A stretch of 64,000 nt of DNA from an uncultured Parabacteroides sp. Lineage in GTDB: Bacteria; Bacteroidota; Bacteroidia; Bacteroidales; Tannerellaceae. Below the pieces are notes generated by a model. That model ran no database searches, was not told where the DNA came from, and was given only the letters and a program-made list of their open reading frames with translations. Location of the stretch: the NCBI GenBank assembly GCA_949298575.1, contig CASFXH010000006.1:1-64000 (forward strand). The letters run 5' to 3'. Every line of letters begins with the position of its first letter. The first letter of the stretch is position 1. The position numbers were made by a program, and so were the translations under genes. This document shows positions 16,851 to 25,476 of the stretch, in pieces.

Positions 16851-18209
16851 TTAAAGGCGGATTTCTATGCCATTGTAGAAATCCAGGATTTTAGCCCTGA
16901 AAATATAATCATATTTGGCTTGGGCTTGCTCGGCTAGGCTCTGAGCGTACTTGGTCTTTGCTTCGTTGAATTCGAAAACGGTGCTTTTTCCCGCTTCATA
17001 ACTAGCTTTCGCGTACTCGAAAGCCGCCTTGCTTGCGAGGGTAGCCTTGCCTGATGCCGTGTATTTCTCTTGAGCGGCTGTCGCGTTGAAATAGGCCTGC
17101 TGGATTTCTTTATAGAGTGTTTTCCGCGTGTTCTCGAGCGCGAGTTCTTGGTTCCGGATGTTCACTTTCGCTTGCCGGACGTTGTTTCGCGTTTGGAGGC
17201 GATTGAAAAGGGGAATTGTCAAGTTGAAACCGATAATGTTTTGGCCATTTTGCTTGAATTGGTCGATGAAGGAGCGGGTATCGACAAACTCGCCACCCAT
17301 CGAAGAGTGGTAATAGCCGTTGCCATAGCTGGCGCCAAAGCTCAGTTTGGGATAGTAATCCGATCGGGCTACGTTGAGGTTCTTTTTGGCGCTTTCCAGC
17401 AGGTATTCTTGTTCCTTGATTTGTGGTTTGAATGTCAGGGCATTCTCGAAAATGTGATCGGGAGGTAAGAGGCTACTCATGTTTTGGGCGATCACATCGT
17501 CCAATGCGGGTGTTTGGATATCGAAATGAGGATTGTCTTGTTCCAGATCGAGCGCTTGAGCGAGGTCGAGCAAGGCCAGCGCCACGTTGTTTTTAGACTC
17601 GATCAACGTTGCCTCGTCTTGCGCCAGTTGGGCTTTTATATCATATAATTGAGAGAGGGGAACTTTGCCGTTGTTCACCATCGCCTCGGTTTTGTTAACT
17701 TGATCTTGATCCAATTCGACTTGGAGTTCGGCCACGGTCATGAGTTCTTTATTATAGAGAACTTGCAAATAGTAGGAGGTGACGTTGATGGCCAAGTCCT
17801 CCCTGGCCTTATTGAGGCTTTCCATCGCGGCATTTAGATTCAAACGCTTGGCGGCGACATCATGGAGCGTTTTTAAACCGTCGAACAGAGGCATATCTAA
17901 ATTGATGTTTAGCGTCGTGTTCTGGGCGCTTTGATCCACGATCACGCCTGATTTCGTGGTTGAGCGTCCGAATTGGAAGCTTTGGGCCGTGCTGGCGTTG
18001 ACTGCAGGCAACCAACTCCATTTGCTCGTGTTCAGCTCGATGTCGCGGCTTTCCTTTTCTTGTTCTTTTTGTTTTAAATCAATGTTATGGGTTTGGGCAT
18101 AACGGATGCAAGCTTCCAAGCTCCAAAGCTCTTGGGTTTCTTGAGCTGAGAGCGATAGCGCGCAAAATAAGCCTATTAAAACGAATGATGGGGATATACT
18201 CTTTTTCAT
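16851..18209 (-). CDS. TolC-family outer-membrane efflux protein
   Basis: 452 residues with signal peptide MKKSISPSFVLIGLFCALSL-SAQ and the TolC fold: repeats of long amphipathic helices, starting WSLEACIRYAQTHNIDLKQK and ending EAKTKYAQSLAEQAQAKYDY. It would form the outer-membrane channel of the exporter whose other four subunits lie upstream on the same strand. Last gene of the operon, 12 bases after the adaptor stop. Substrate unknown; MacAB-type systems export peptides, lipids or macrolides. Confidence 0.92.
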   Translation of the reverse strand: MKKSISPSFVLIGLFCALSLSAQETQELWSLEACIRYAQTHNIDLKQKEQEKESRDIELNTSKWSWLPAVNASTAQSFQFGRSTTKSGVIVDQSAQNTTLNINLDMPLFDGLKTLHDVAAKRLNLNAAMESLNKAREDLAINVTSYYLQVLYNKELMTVAELQVELDQDQVNKTEAMVNNGKVPLSQLYDIKAQLAQDEATLIESKNNVALALLDLAQALDLEQDNPHFDIQTPALDDVIAQNMSSLLPPDHIFENALTFKPQIKEQEYLLESAKKNLNVARSDYYPKLSFGASYGNGYYHSSMGGEFVDTRSFIDQFKQNGQNIIGFNLTIPLFNRLQTRNNVRQAKVNIRNQELALENTRKTLYKEIQQAYFNATAAQEKYTASGKATLASKAAFEYAKASYEAGKSTVFEFNEAKTKYAQSLAEQAQAKYDYIFRAKILDFYNGIEIRL

Positions 18210-18221
18210 TTGATGATTCTC

Positions 18222-19343
18222 CTATTCTTTATTCGGTTTGATTTCCGCACCCCGGATTTTGTCTTGGGGCGTTAAACCTTGTTTGACCTCGATCTTGATT
18301 CCGTCCGAGAGGCCGGTCTCGATATGTTTTCGTTCGAAGACTTGTTTTGGTTTTTCTTGTTTCATGAGATAGACGAACGCGGAATCTCCCATGAATTCGA
18401 CCGTACTTTCCGGTATGGTCAAGACATCTTGAGCTTCTTTCAAGACGATTTCCGCATTGGCGCTATAGCCCGCTCGGACGAAGGCGTCGTTGGGAATTTG
18501 AATTGCTGCCTTGATCTCAAATTGTATAGCGCCATTTTTCTCTTCGCCTTTAGGGGAAACATATTCTAGATTCGCGAGGAATTGACGGCTTTCCATTGCG
18601 CCGATGGTCAGGGTGATCGGCATCCCGTTGTGGATGCGCCCGATTTCGGTTTCGTCAACATTGCCTTTGAAGATCATATCGTTCATGTCCGCTACGGTCG
18701 CGATGGTTGTTCCTTCATTGAAGTTGTTGGATTGGATCACGGAGTTGCCGACTTTGACGGGGATGTCGAGGATCATTCCGGCGATGGTGCTGCGGATCTG
18801 CGTGGTGCTGACCACGTTGGAATGGCGCGAAATTCCGTCACGAACGATTTCCAATTCGCTTTGGGCGGTTTCCCGTTCTTCCTGTGCTTTCAAATAGTCC
18901 GCTTCTGATTGTTCGTATTCCTCGCGGGAGATGACCCCTTGCTCAAAGAGGGCTTTGTTTCGTTTAAACAATTCCTCGACTTGGCGTAAGGAGATCTCGG
19001 CGACATTGACCCGTGATTCGGCGCTATTCAGTTGCACCATCTCGGGGATGACTTTGATCGTGGCGATGATTTCGCCATTCTCGACACGGTCGCCCGCTTC
19101 TTTTTTCAGCTCGGCGATAATGCCGGAGATTTGGGGCTTGATTTCTACTTCATGACGAGGTTCGACATTCCCTGTCGCGACAGTTTTCGCCGCGATATCT
19201 CCAATCGTGGGCGTGATGATTTCGTAAGTGGTCTCCACGGGTCGAGCTTTTTGCCAAAGGAAATAGAACGTACCGAGGATAAGCACTCCGATAAGCGAGA
19301 GCAATCCGATGCGGGTGATTTTCTTGAAAAGCTGATTCTTCAT
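18222..19343 (-). CDS. MacA/HlyD-type periplasmic adaptor protein
   Basis: 373 residues. One N-terminal membrane anchor (LLSLIGVLILGTFYFLW), then a biotinyl-lipoyl-like hairpin (GNVEPRHEVEIKPQISGII...GDRVENGEIIATI), a coiled-coil segment (residues ~100-165), the second lipoyl half (RSTIAGMILDIPVKVGNSV) and beta-barrel domains. This links the inner-membrane permeases to the TolC protein. It lies 29 bases after the downstream permease gene in operon order and 12 before the TolC gene. Confidence 0.92.
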   Translation of the reverse strand: MKNQLFKKITRIGLLSLIGVLILGTFYFLWQKARPVETTYEIITPTIGDIAAKTVATGNVEPRHEVEIKPQISGIIAELKKEAGDRVENGEIIATIKVIPEMVQLNSAESRVNVAEISLRQVEELFKRNKALFEQGVISREEYEQSEADYLKAQEERETAQSELEIVRDGISRHSNVVSTTQIRSTIAGMILDIPVKVGNSVIQSNNFNEGTTIATVADMNDMIFKGNVDETEIGRIHNGMPITLTIGAMESRQFLANLEYVSPKGEEKNGAIQFEIKAAIQIPNDAFVRAGYSANAEIVLKEAQDVLTIPESTVEFMGDSAFVYLMKQEKPKQVFERKHIETGLSDGIKIEVKQGLTPQDKIRGAEIKPNKE

Positions 19344-19372
19344 ATTTCATCTATCGTTTTAATGATTCTTTT

Positions 19373-20632
19373 TTATTCTTCCCGAATGGCGTCGATCGCC
19401 TTGATTTGTAAAGCACGCCAAGCGGGGATAAGGCCGGCGAGCAGGCCACTGAACAATAAGATAAGGGTTGCGGCGCTGGCTACTTGAAAGCTGACCCCGG
19501 GATGACGCAACGGCGCGTCGAGTCCCGCTGACTCTTGGGCGATCATGACCTTATCGACAAAATCGAGCAGGAAGACGCCCGCGCTCATGCCGAGCAATCC
19601 CGCGATCGCGGTCAGCACCAAGCTTTCGCTCATGACCTGGGAAATGATATTCCAAGGCTTGGCGCCGATCGCACGGCGGACACCGATCTCTCGGGTTCGC
19701 TCCTTGACCGTGACCATCATGATGTTACTTACGCCGATGACTCCTGCCAGTAAAGTGCCCAGGCCGACGATCCAGATCAAGACATCAATCCCCAAGAAAA
19801 GGTTGTTGAAAGTCTCAAATTGCTCGGCGACATTGATGACCGCGATCGCTTGGGGATCGGTAGGGGAAATATCGTTCTCGCGTTTGATGACCGACTTGAT
19901 GTCATCGATCAATAGGTTTATGGGATAATTGGGCCAGGCGCTGACGCAGAGGAAATGGATGATATCGCCTTGGTTCAAGGTCTGCTGCATGGTCGTTACG
20001 GGGAGGAAGACGCTTTCGGAGGCCCGCCCGCCGACGTTAATGCTCGCCGCCCGCTGGTCGGTCACTCCAATCACTTGGTAGTAGATGCCGTTGACCCGGA
20101 TGTATTTTCCGCATGGGTCGGCGTCGCGGAAGAGGACCTTGTTTACTTCGGTTCCGATCAGGCAGACTTTTCTTTTCTCTACCATATCAATATGGTTCAA
20201 GAGGCGGCCATAGCGCAAGTCTTGGGTCTCGATGTGGAAATATTCCTCGTTGACGCCTTTTACGCTGAATGTCCCAGAGAGCTGGCCGTAGACGATGTTC
20301 TTGTCCGACGCGCTACCCCAGATGATGGGGGAGGCGTAGGCCAAGCCTGGCAGTTCCCGTAGCTTGTCGATGTCGCGGTTGCGCAGGTTCCAGACACGGC
20401 CTTTGTTGAATCCTTTGTAGGACTCGGAGGTGCGATCGGCGAAGAAGAAGGCGGAGTTGGTCGCGAAGCCATCGATCGCCGCGAACATGGCGTTCTTCAT
20501 CCCGTTGCCCGCGCCTAGGAGAATCACCAGCATCAGGATGCCCCAAAAGACACCGAAGCAGGTCATCAAGCTGCGGGTCTTATTGCGGGCGATCGTCACC
20601 CATATCTCTTGCCATCGGTCTAAATCGAACAT
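19373..20632 (-). CDS. MacB-type ABC transporter permease (second copy in operon)
   Basis: 419 residues. Layout is N-terminal TM (SLMTCFGVFWGILMLVILLG), large periplasmic MacB_PCD domain, then three C-terminal TMs carrying the FtsX motif (GVSNIMMVTVKERTREIGVR and RAIGAKPWNI). It has no ATPase domain, unlike E. coli MacB; the separate ATPase is encoded first in the operon. It is clearly a paralogue of the preceding permease, with nearly the same motif wording (GVSNIM(M/L)(V/I)TVKERT), so the pair could work as a heterodimer. Confidence 0.92.
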   Translation of the reverse strand: MFDLDRWQEIWVTIARNKTRSLMTCFGVFWGILMLVILLGAGNGMKNAMFAAIDGFATNSAFFFADRTSESYKGFNKGRVWNLRNRDIDKLRELPGLAYASPIIWGSASDKNIVYGQLSGTFSVKGVNEEYFHIETQDLRYGRLLNHIDMVEKRKVCLIGTEVNKVLFRDADPCGKYIRVNGIYYQVIGVTDQRAASINVGGRASESVFLPVTTMQQTLNQGDIIHFLCVSAWPNYPINLLIDDIKSVIKRENDISPTDPQAIAVINVAEQFETFNNLFLGIDVLIWIVGLGTLLAGVIGVSNIMMVTVKERTREIGVRRAIGAKPWNIISQVMSESLVLTAIAGLLGMSAGVFLLDFVDKVMIAQESAGLDAPLRHPGVSFQVASAATLILLFSGLLAGLIPAWRALQIKAIDAIREE

Positions 20633-20644
20633 CGTTTCTTGTTT

Positions 20645-21922
20645 TTAATGGTCTCTCATCGCTTCAATAGCCGTGATCTTGATCGCTTTCCGGGCGGGGA
20701 AATAGCCGGCGAGGACGCCCGCGATGACGATCAGGAGGGTCGCCGAGACGGCGATGCCCAAGTCGATCGTCGGGTCGCGGAAGATGCTGATCTCGGGGAT
20801 CACGTCGCCATCTTGGGCGGTCGGCGCGCTTTGGGCGATTCCCATTCCATAGCTGATCAATTCCGTCAGGCCGATGCCCAGGATCATTCCGATGTAGCCG
20901 AAGAGGGCCGTCACGAGGATAGATTCCGTGATGACGAGCGAGAGGATCGACGAGGGCTTCGCGCCGATCGCCTTGCGGATGCCGAATTCTTTCGTCCGTT
21001 CCTTGACGGTGATGAGCATGATGTTGCTGACGCCGACAATACCGGCCGTCAACGTCCCGATGCCAATGATCCAGATGAAAAAGGTGATGCCGTCCATCAT
21101 GGTGTTGAAGAGGCGGAACTCATTGCCCATGTTCCAGAAGCCGATCGCGTTCTCGTCGGTAGGGTCAAATTGGTGGCGGCGGGCCATCCACGTGCGGAAA
21201 CGGGCTTCGAAGGCGTCGCTTTCCTCCTCCGTGTTGACGCCTTGGAGCGTGAAGGTGAGCGAGCCGAAGCCATAGCCGTGATTGTAGAGCTGCTGGGCTA
21301 CCGAGAAGGGAATGTAAGCGGGGGCGTTATTGCTTTTATTGTCGTCTTCATAGACGCCGATGACTTGGAACATCAGGTTCCCGCAACGGACGTATTCCCC
21401 CAAAGGATCCGCCTCGCGGAAAAGGACTTCGGCCATGCGGGGGCTGAGGACGATCACCTTGCGGCGGTCGCGGATGTCGATCGCGTTGATGAAGCGGCCA
21501 TGGCCCGCGGCGATGTTCACATAATTAATATGGGCGTGGTCGGGAAGGACTCCTTCGGTCTGGCCCGTGAAGTATTCGTTGTCGTAGGTGAGGGTATCGG
21601 CATGCGTGATGGTCGCCGAGCGGTATTCGATCTCGCGGAAGTCCCGTTTCAGGTCGTCGAGGTCTGCCTGGCGGAAGGAGATACTCCGCTCGGCGGGCAG
21701 GCCTTGCCAAGGCTTCGAGGTGTAGCGTGTCGAGACGCTCACCATGTTGGTCGCCAAGTTGCGGAAGTTGTACATGATGCCGTTATGCAGCCCATTGCCC
21801 GCGCAGAGGAGGACGATGAGCATGAAGATGCCCCACGCGACCGAGAACCCCGTCAGGAACGTCCGCAACTTATTCCTTCGGATCGTGCTCCAGATCTCAC
21901 GGAAGTTATCGAAATCAAACAT
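20645..21922 (-). CDS. MacB-type ABC transporter permease (first copy in operon)
   Basis: 425 residues with the same architecture as its neighbour: N-terminal TM (FLTGFSVAWGIFMLIVLLC), MacB_PCD periplasmic domain, and C-terminal FtsX segment (GVSNIMLITVKERTKEFGIR, then RKAIGAKPSSIL). Its start overlaps the end of the ATPase gene by eight bases, so the two are translationally coupled. Twelve bases separate it from the second permease. Confidence 0.92.
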   Translation of the reverse strand: MFDFDNFREIWSTIRRNKLRTFLTGFSVAWGIFMLIVLLCAGNGLHNGIMYNFRNLATNMVSVSTRYTSKPWQGLPAERSISFRQADLDDLKRDFREIEYRSATITHADTLTYDNEYFTGQTEGVLPDHAHINYVNIAAGHGRFINAIDIRDRRKVIVLSPRMAEVLFREADPLGEYVRCGNLMFQVIGVYEDDNKSNNAPAYIPFSVAQQLYNHGYGFGSLTFTLQGVNTEEESDAFEARFRTWMARRHQFDPTDENAIGFWNMGNEFRLFNTMMDGITFFIWIIGIGTLTAGIVGVSNIMLITVKERTKEFGIRKAIGAKPSSILSLVITESILVTALFGYIGMILGIGLTELISYGMGIAQSAPTAQDGDVIPEISIFRDPTIDLGIAVSATLLIVIAGVLAGYFPARKAIKITAIEAMRDH

Positions 21923-22598
21923 GTCCCGCCCCCTTCTCTATTTTCTCAATCAAGCCGTCTTTCAGGCGGATGACGCGGTCCGTCGCCTCGGCGACGGAGG
22001 GCTCGTGGGTGACGATGATCATCGTCATACCTTCCCGGTTGACTTCCCGGAGGAGGCGCATCACCTCGATGGTCGTCTGGCTGTCCAGCGCGCCCGTCGG
22101 CTCGTCCGCCAAGATGACTTGGGGATGGGCGATGAGGGAGCGAGCGATAGCGACCCGTTGCTTCTGGCCGCCCGACATCTCGTTGGGCAAGTGCGTGGCC
22201 CAGTCTTTCAGACCCACCATGTCGAGGTATTCCATCGCGAGGGCGTTGCGGCGCCGACGGTTGACGCCTTGATAATATAAAGGTAGGGCGACATTCTCGA
22301 CAGCGTTCTTAAATGAGATGAGATTGAACGATTGGAACACGAAGCCAATCATCCTGTTGCGCAACTCGGCCGCGCGCGTCTCGCTCAAGTCGCGAATCAG
22401 TTGCCCATTGAGGGTGTAAGTCCCCGTATCGTAAGTATCGAGGATCCCGAGGATGTTCAACAGCGTGGATTTCCCCGAGCCCGACGCGCCCATGATCGCG
22501 ACCATCTCGCCTCGTTCCACCACGAGGTCGATCCCCTTCAGCACATGCAAGGGGGCACCGTTGTGGTAAGTCTTATGGATACCGTGCAATTGAATCAT
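21915..22598 (-). CDS. ABC transporter ATP-binding protein (MacB/LolD type)
   Basis: 227 residues. Walker A GASGSGKST near residue 37, Q-loop, signature MSGGQKQRVAIARSL near 140, Walker B VILADEPTGALD and the H-loop THEPSVAE. It powers the exporter encoded by the next four genes and is the only ATPase in the operon. I chose ATG 22598; a GTG at 22604 adds two codons. AAAGAGAG lies about 9 bases upstream of the ATG. Confidence 0.93.
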   Translation of the reverse strand: MIQLHGIHKTYHNGAPLHVLKGIDLVVERGEMVAIMGASGSGKSTLLNILGILDTYDTGTYTLNGQLIRDLSETRAAELRNRMIGFVFQSFNLISFKNAVENVALPLYYQGVNRRRRNALAMEYLDMVGLKDWATHLPNEMSGGQKQRVAIARSLIAHPQVILADEPTGALDSQTTIEVMRLLREVNREGMTMIIVTHEPSVAEATDRVIRLKDGLIEKIEKGAGHV

Positions 22599-22624
22599 CT
22601 CCACGCGCTCTCTTTATGGCGGGG

Positions 22625-22632
22625 CGAAAGTA
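22625..22632 (-). promoter_or_regulatory. candidate TTCG-type -7 box of the exporter operon
   Basis: Minus-strand TACTTTCG, 26 bases before ATG 22598. No TTG at -33, so the call is weak. Confidence 0.3.
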
Positions 22633-22673
22633 CGCTTTTCTTGGCGAAATGGGAAGGGGACGCCCGATTTTCT

Positions 22674-22681
22674 TACCTTCG
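22674..22681 (+). promoter_or_regulatory. candidate TTCG-type -7 box of purT
   Basis: TACCTTCG, 21 bases before ATG 22703; no clear -33 element. Confidence 0.3.
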
Positions 22682-22702
22682 CGGAATCAAATTTAGCATT
22701 CT

Positions 22703-23884
22703 ATGACGAAAATAGGTACTCCATTATCAAAAACCGCCACGAAAGTCGTCTTGTGCGGCTCTGGCGAATTGGGAAAAGAGTTTGTGATCGAGTTGCAACG
22801 CTATGGCGTGGAGGTCATCGCCCTCGACAAGTACGCCAACGCTCCCGCCATGCAGGTGGCCCACCGCTCGTACGTCGTCTCGATGCTCGACGGCAAGGCT
22901 CTCCGGGAGATCATCGAGCGGGAAAAGCCGGATTACATTGTCCCTGAAGTCGAGGCCATCGCGACCAGCACGCTTGTCGAACTGGAGCGCGAGGGCTATC
23001 ATGTGATCCCCACCGCCAAGGCGACATGGCTCACCATGAACCGGGAGGGCATCCGCCGCCTGGCCGCCGAGGAGTTGGGCCTCCCGACTTCACCCTATCG
23101 CTTCGCCTCGACCGAGGAAGAATTTCGCGACGCCATCCGGGCGATCGGTCTCCCGTGTGTTGTCAAACCCATCATGAGCTCCAGTGGGCATGGGCAGAGC
23201 GTTGTCCGCGAGGAGAAAGACATCGACCCGGCTTGGCGTTACGCGCAGGAAGGTGGACGCGCGGGAGCCGGGAAGGTCATCGTCGAGGGCTTCGTCGATT
23301 TCGATTACGAGATCACGCAGCTCACCGTGCGCCACATCGGGGGGACATCGTTCCTCGAACCGGTCGGCCACAAGCAAGTGGACGGCGACTATCGCGAGTC
23401 GTGGCAGCCGCAGGCCATGAGCGAGAAGGCCCGCGAGAAGGCCCGCGAGATCGCGCGCCGCGTTACGGACGCCCTGGGCGGCCGCGGCATCTTTGGCGTC
23501 GAGCTGTTCGTGAAAGGCGACGACGTGATCTTCAGCGAAGTATCGCCCCGTCCGCACGATACGGGCATGGTGACGATGATCACGCAAGACCTCTCGCAAT
23601 TCGCCCTCCACGCGCGGGCGGTCCTCGGGCTTCCCATCCCGGAGATCCGCTTCTTGGGCGCGGGCGCCTCGCGGGCGGTGGTGGTCGAGGGGCAATCCGA
23701 TCACGTGGCGTTTGGGAATCTGGAAAAGGTGCTCGCGGAGCCGGACACGCAGGTCCGTCTCTTCGGCAAGCCTGAGACGAATGGGCATCGCCGCATGGGC
23801 GTCCTCCTGGCCCGTGGCAAGGACGTGGCCGAGGCGCGCCGCAAGACGGGCGACATGCTCTCCAACTTAGATGTTATCCTGTGA
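22703..23884 (+). CDS. purT: formate-dependent phosphoribosylglycinamide formyltransferase 2
   Basis: 393 residues, the full PurT length. The enzyme converts formate, ATP and GAR to formyl-GAR in purine synthesis, an alternative to the folate-dependent PurN. It is an ATP-grasp protein: [14 protein letters not shown] at the N-terminus, [26 protein letters not shown] (nucleotide-binding loop) and [13 protein letters not shown] near the C-terminus, all as in PurT rather than PurK. ATG 22703 matches family N-termini (MTKIGTPLS). It diverges from the exporter operon and ends at a double hairpin. Confidence 0.95.
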   Translation: MTKIGTPLSKTATKVVLCGSGELGKEFVIELQRYGVEVIALDKYANAPAMQVAHRSYVVSMLDGKALREIIEREKPDYIVPEVEAIATSTLVELEREGYHVIPTAKATWLTMNREGIRRLAAEELGLPTSPYRFASTEEEFRDAIRAIGLPCVVKPIMSSSGHGQSVVREEKDIDPAWRYAQEGGRAGAGKVIVEGFVDFDYEITQLTVRHIGGTSFLEPVGHKQVDGDYRESWQPQAMSEKAREKAREIARRVTDALGGRGIFGVELFVKGDDVIFSEVSPRPHDTGMVTMITQDLSQFALHARAVLGLPIPEIRFLGAGASRAVVVEGQSDHVAFGNLEKVLAEPDTQVRLFGKPETNGHRRMGVLLARGKDVAEARRKTGDMLSNLDVIL

Positions 23885-23900
23885 AATAGCTTTTTATTGC

Positions 23901-23978
23901 CCCCCGGAAGGCTTGCCCGTCGGCATGGGCAGCCTTCCGAGGGGATTGAAACACTTCCTAGCCGCGCGAGCGGCTTTT
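23901..23978. terminator. two tandem hairpins downstream of purT
   Basis: First hairpin 23901-23944 (arm CGGAAGGCTTGCCC pairs with GGGCAGCCTTCCG, with one bulge, and flanking C/G runs). Second: GCCGC-GCGA-GCGGC (23961-23974) followed by TTTT. It separates convergent purT and the CxxCH lipoprotein gene. Confidence 0.65.
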
Positions 23979-23992
23979 CCCTCTCATTTCAT

Positions 23993-25471
23993 TTATTTCC
24001 GGAACGTCACCTGTACGCCCGGATCCTCCTTGGCGATGATGGCCAACTGCCGCATCATGTTCGGCACGGGGCCTTTCGTCAGCTCAGGCACATTGAATGA
24101 TTTCATTAAACGATGGTAAAACGTGGCGGGGTCGCGTTGGGGAAGGAGGAACGCCTTGCCCGCGCGGCCCTGCTCGTCGATGTGGGCGAAGTAGGGGCGC
24201 GTGTAAAGCCCATCCTCTCGACGGCTGCTGAAGACTATCCACCGGCCGTTGCTGCTCCACGAGTGGAAGCTCTCCGAGTCGGGGCTGTTGGCGGCGTCGA
24301 GCGGCTGGAGGGCGCCCGTCTCGAGATCTACGAGGTAAAGGTCTGACGTCTTGTTCCAAATCAAGAAATAGCCGTAGTCCGCCAAGCCGATGAGCATCTT
24401 GCGGCCATCGGGCGAGACGCGGGGGAAGGAGACGCTTTTCCCCTTGTCGGAAACCTTCAGGATCGTGTCCACGTGGTTGCCGAGCGTGCCCGTCGCCGGG
24501 TCGAAGTCGATGGCGCAGAGGTCGAAGCGGACTTGGTCGTATTCTTTAGGGACCTCCTTCCTCACGGCCGTGCAGAAATAGAGGCGGCCGTCGTCGGGCG
24601 AGAAGGCGGGCGTGTTCTCGAAACGGGCCTCCGACGTGAGCAGGGGCGAGGAGATGACCTGGTTCGTCTCCGTGTCGAAGACCACGACGTCCGACGCCCC
24701 GTCGTAGATCTCCGCGCGGTTTCTGCTTTTTAAATGGAAGCTTTGCATCGTCTCGTTGAGGGAGAAGGCGATGTAGCGCCCGCCGGGATGCCAGCTGGGG
24801 TAGACGAAGGAGGTGATCGTCTCCGGGGTTTTCGTGTTGAGCTTCGTGATCTGGCCGTTTTTCACGAGGAAGGTGCCGCCGTTCGCCCCACGCATGTGGA
24901 AGATCAGCTGGTTCGGATCGCCTTGGTTGAAGGAGTGGCAATTCATGCAGTTCTGGTCCGTGAGGCGGTTCTCCATGATGGGCGTTTGCTCGTAGCTGCT
25001 TAGGTCGCGCTGGTATATGCCCATGTCATGCCACATCTCGTAGCCTGGCTCGATGAGGCGGTAGACAAGCCGGGCGTCGATGGAGTCTTTCGAGATGTAT
25101 TGGCGGAAGGCGGGGAAGCGTGTCCACCGGCCGTCGCGTTGGGCGTAGAGCGTCACCTCGACGGTCTCGCCGCTCTCCACGAGTTGGCGCCATGCCTGTT
25201 CGGGAATCTCGAAATGATCCTCGCGCTCTTTCACGACGACCTCCTCGTCGCCTGCCCGGAGCTGGGCGTAGGCATCGTCGTGAGGCGTGTTCAGTTGGAA
25301 GTTGGGTGGGGCGATGTTGATCGGGAAGGTCACCTCACGGTAGTCGGGGAAGATCTCCGGCGCCTCGTCCGTGGCTTGGGCCTCGGGCAGGCGGGGGCTG
25401 CCCCCGCAGGCGGCCATCGCGACGAGGGTCGCGACGCCCGCCATGAATCGTATGTATAGTCTGCTTTTCAT
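23993..25471 (-). CDS. lipoprotein with CxxCH heme-type motif and PD40 beta-propeller repeats
   Basis: 492 residues. The signal ends VAMAAC (lipobox, Cys22), so it is lipid-anchored. After an N-terminal domain of about 150 residues comes CMNCHSF near residue 175, a c-type heme attachment motif. Then four TolB/PD40-like repeats with the W/F-SPDGR pattern: VYPSWHPGGRYIAFS, NTPAFSPDDGRLYFC, SFPRVSPDGRKMLIG and SFHSWSSNGRWIVFS. Similar proteins in Bacteroidales are annotated as TolB-like or cytochrome c biogenesis proteins, without proven function. The start lies five bases after the DUF6057 gene stop, so the two form an operon. Confidence 0.8.
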   Translation of the reverse strand: MKSRLYIRFMAGVATLVAMAACGGSPRLPEAQATDEAPEIFPDYREVTFPINIAPPNFQLNTPHDDAYAQLRAGDEEVVVKEREDHFEIPEQAWRQLVESGETVEVTLYAQRDGRWTRFPAFRQYISKDSIDARLVYRLIEPGYEMWHDMGIYQRDLSSYEQTPIMENRLTDQNCMNCHSFNQGDPNQLIFHMRGANGGTFLVKNGQITKLNTKTPETITSFVYPSWHPGGRYIAFSLNETMQSFHLKSRNRAEIYDGASDVVVFDTETNQVISSPLLTSEARFENTPAFSPDDGRLYFCTAVRKEVPKEYDQVRFDLCAIDFDPATGTLGNHVDTILKVSDKGKSVSFPRVSPDGRKMLIGLADYGYFLIWNKTSDLYLVDLETGALQPLDAANSPDSESFHSWSSNGRWIVFSSRREDGLYTRPYFAHIDEQGRAGKAFLLPQRDPATFYHRLMKSFNVPELTKGPVPNMMRQLAIIAKEDPGVQVTFRK

Positions 25472-25476
25472 CCTGT

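Noticed and set aside
20639-21973. 444-codon frame antisense to the MacB permease
   Set aside because: Asp/Arg-rich shadow frame without any start signal; the opposite strand has FtsX motifs.
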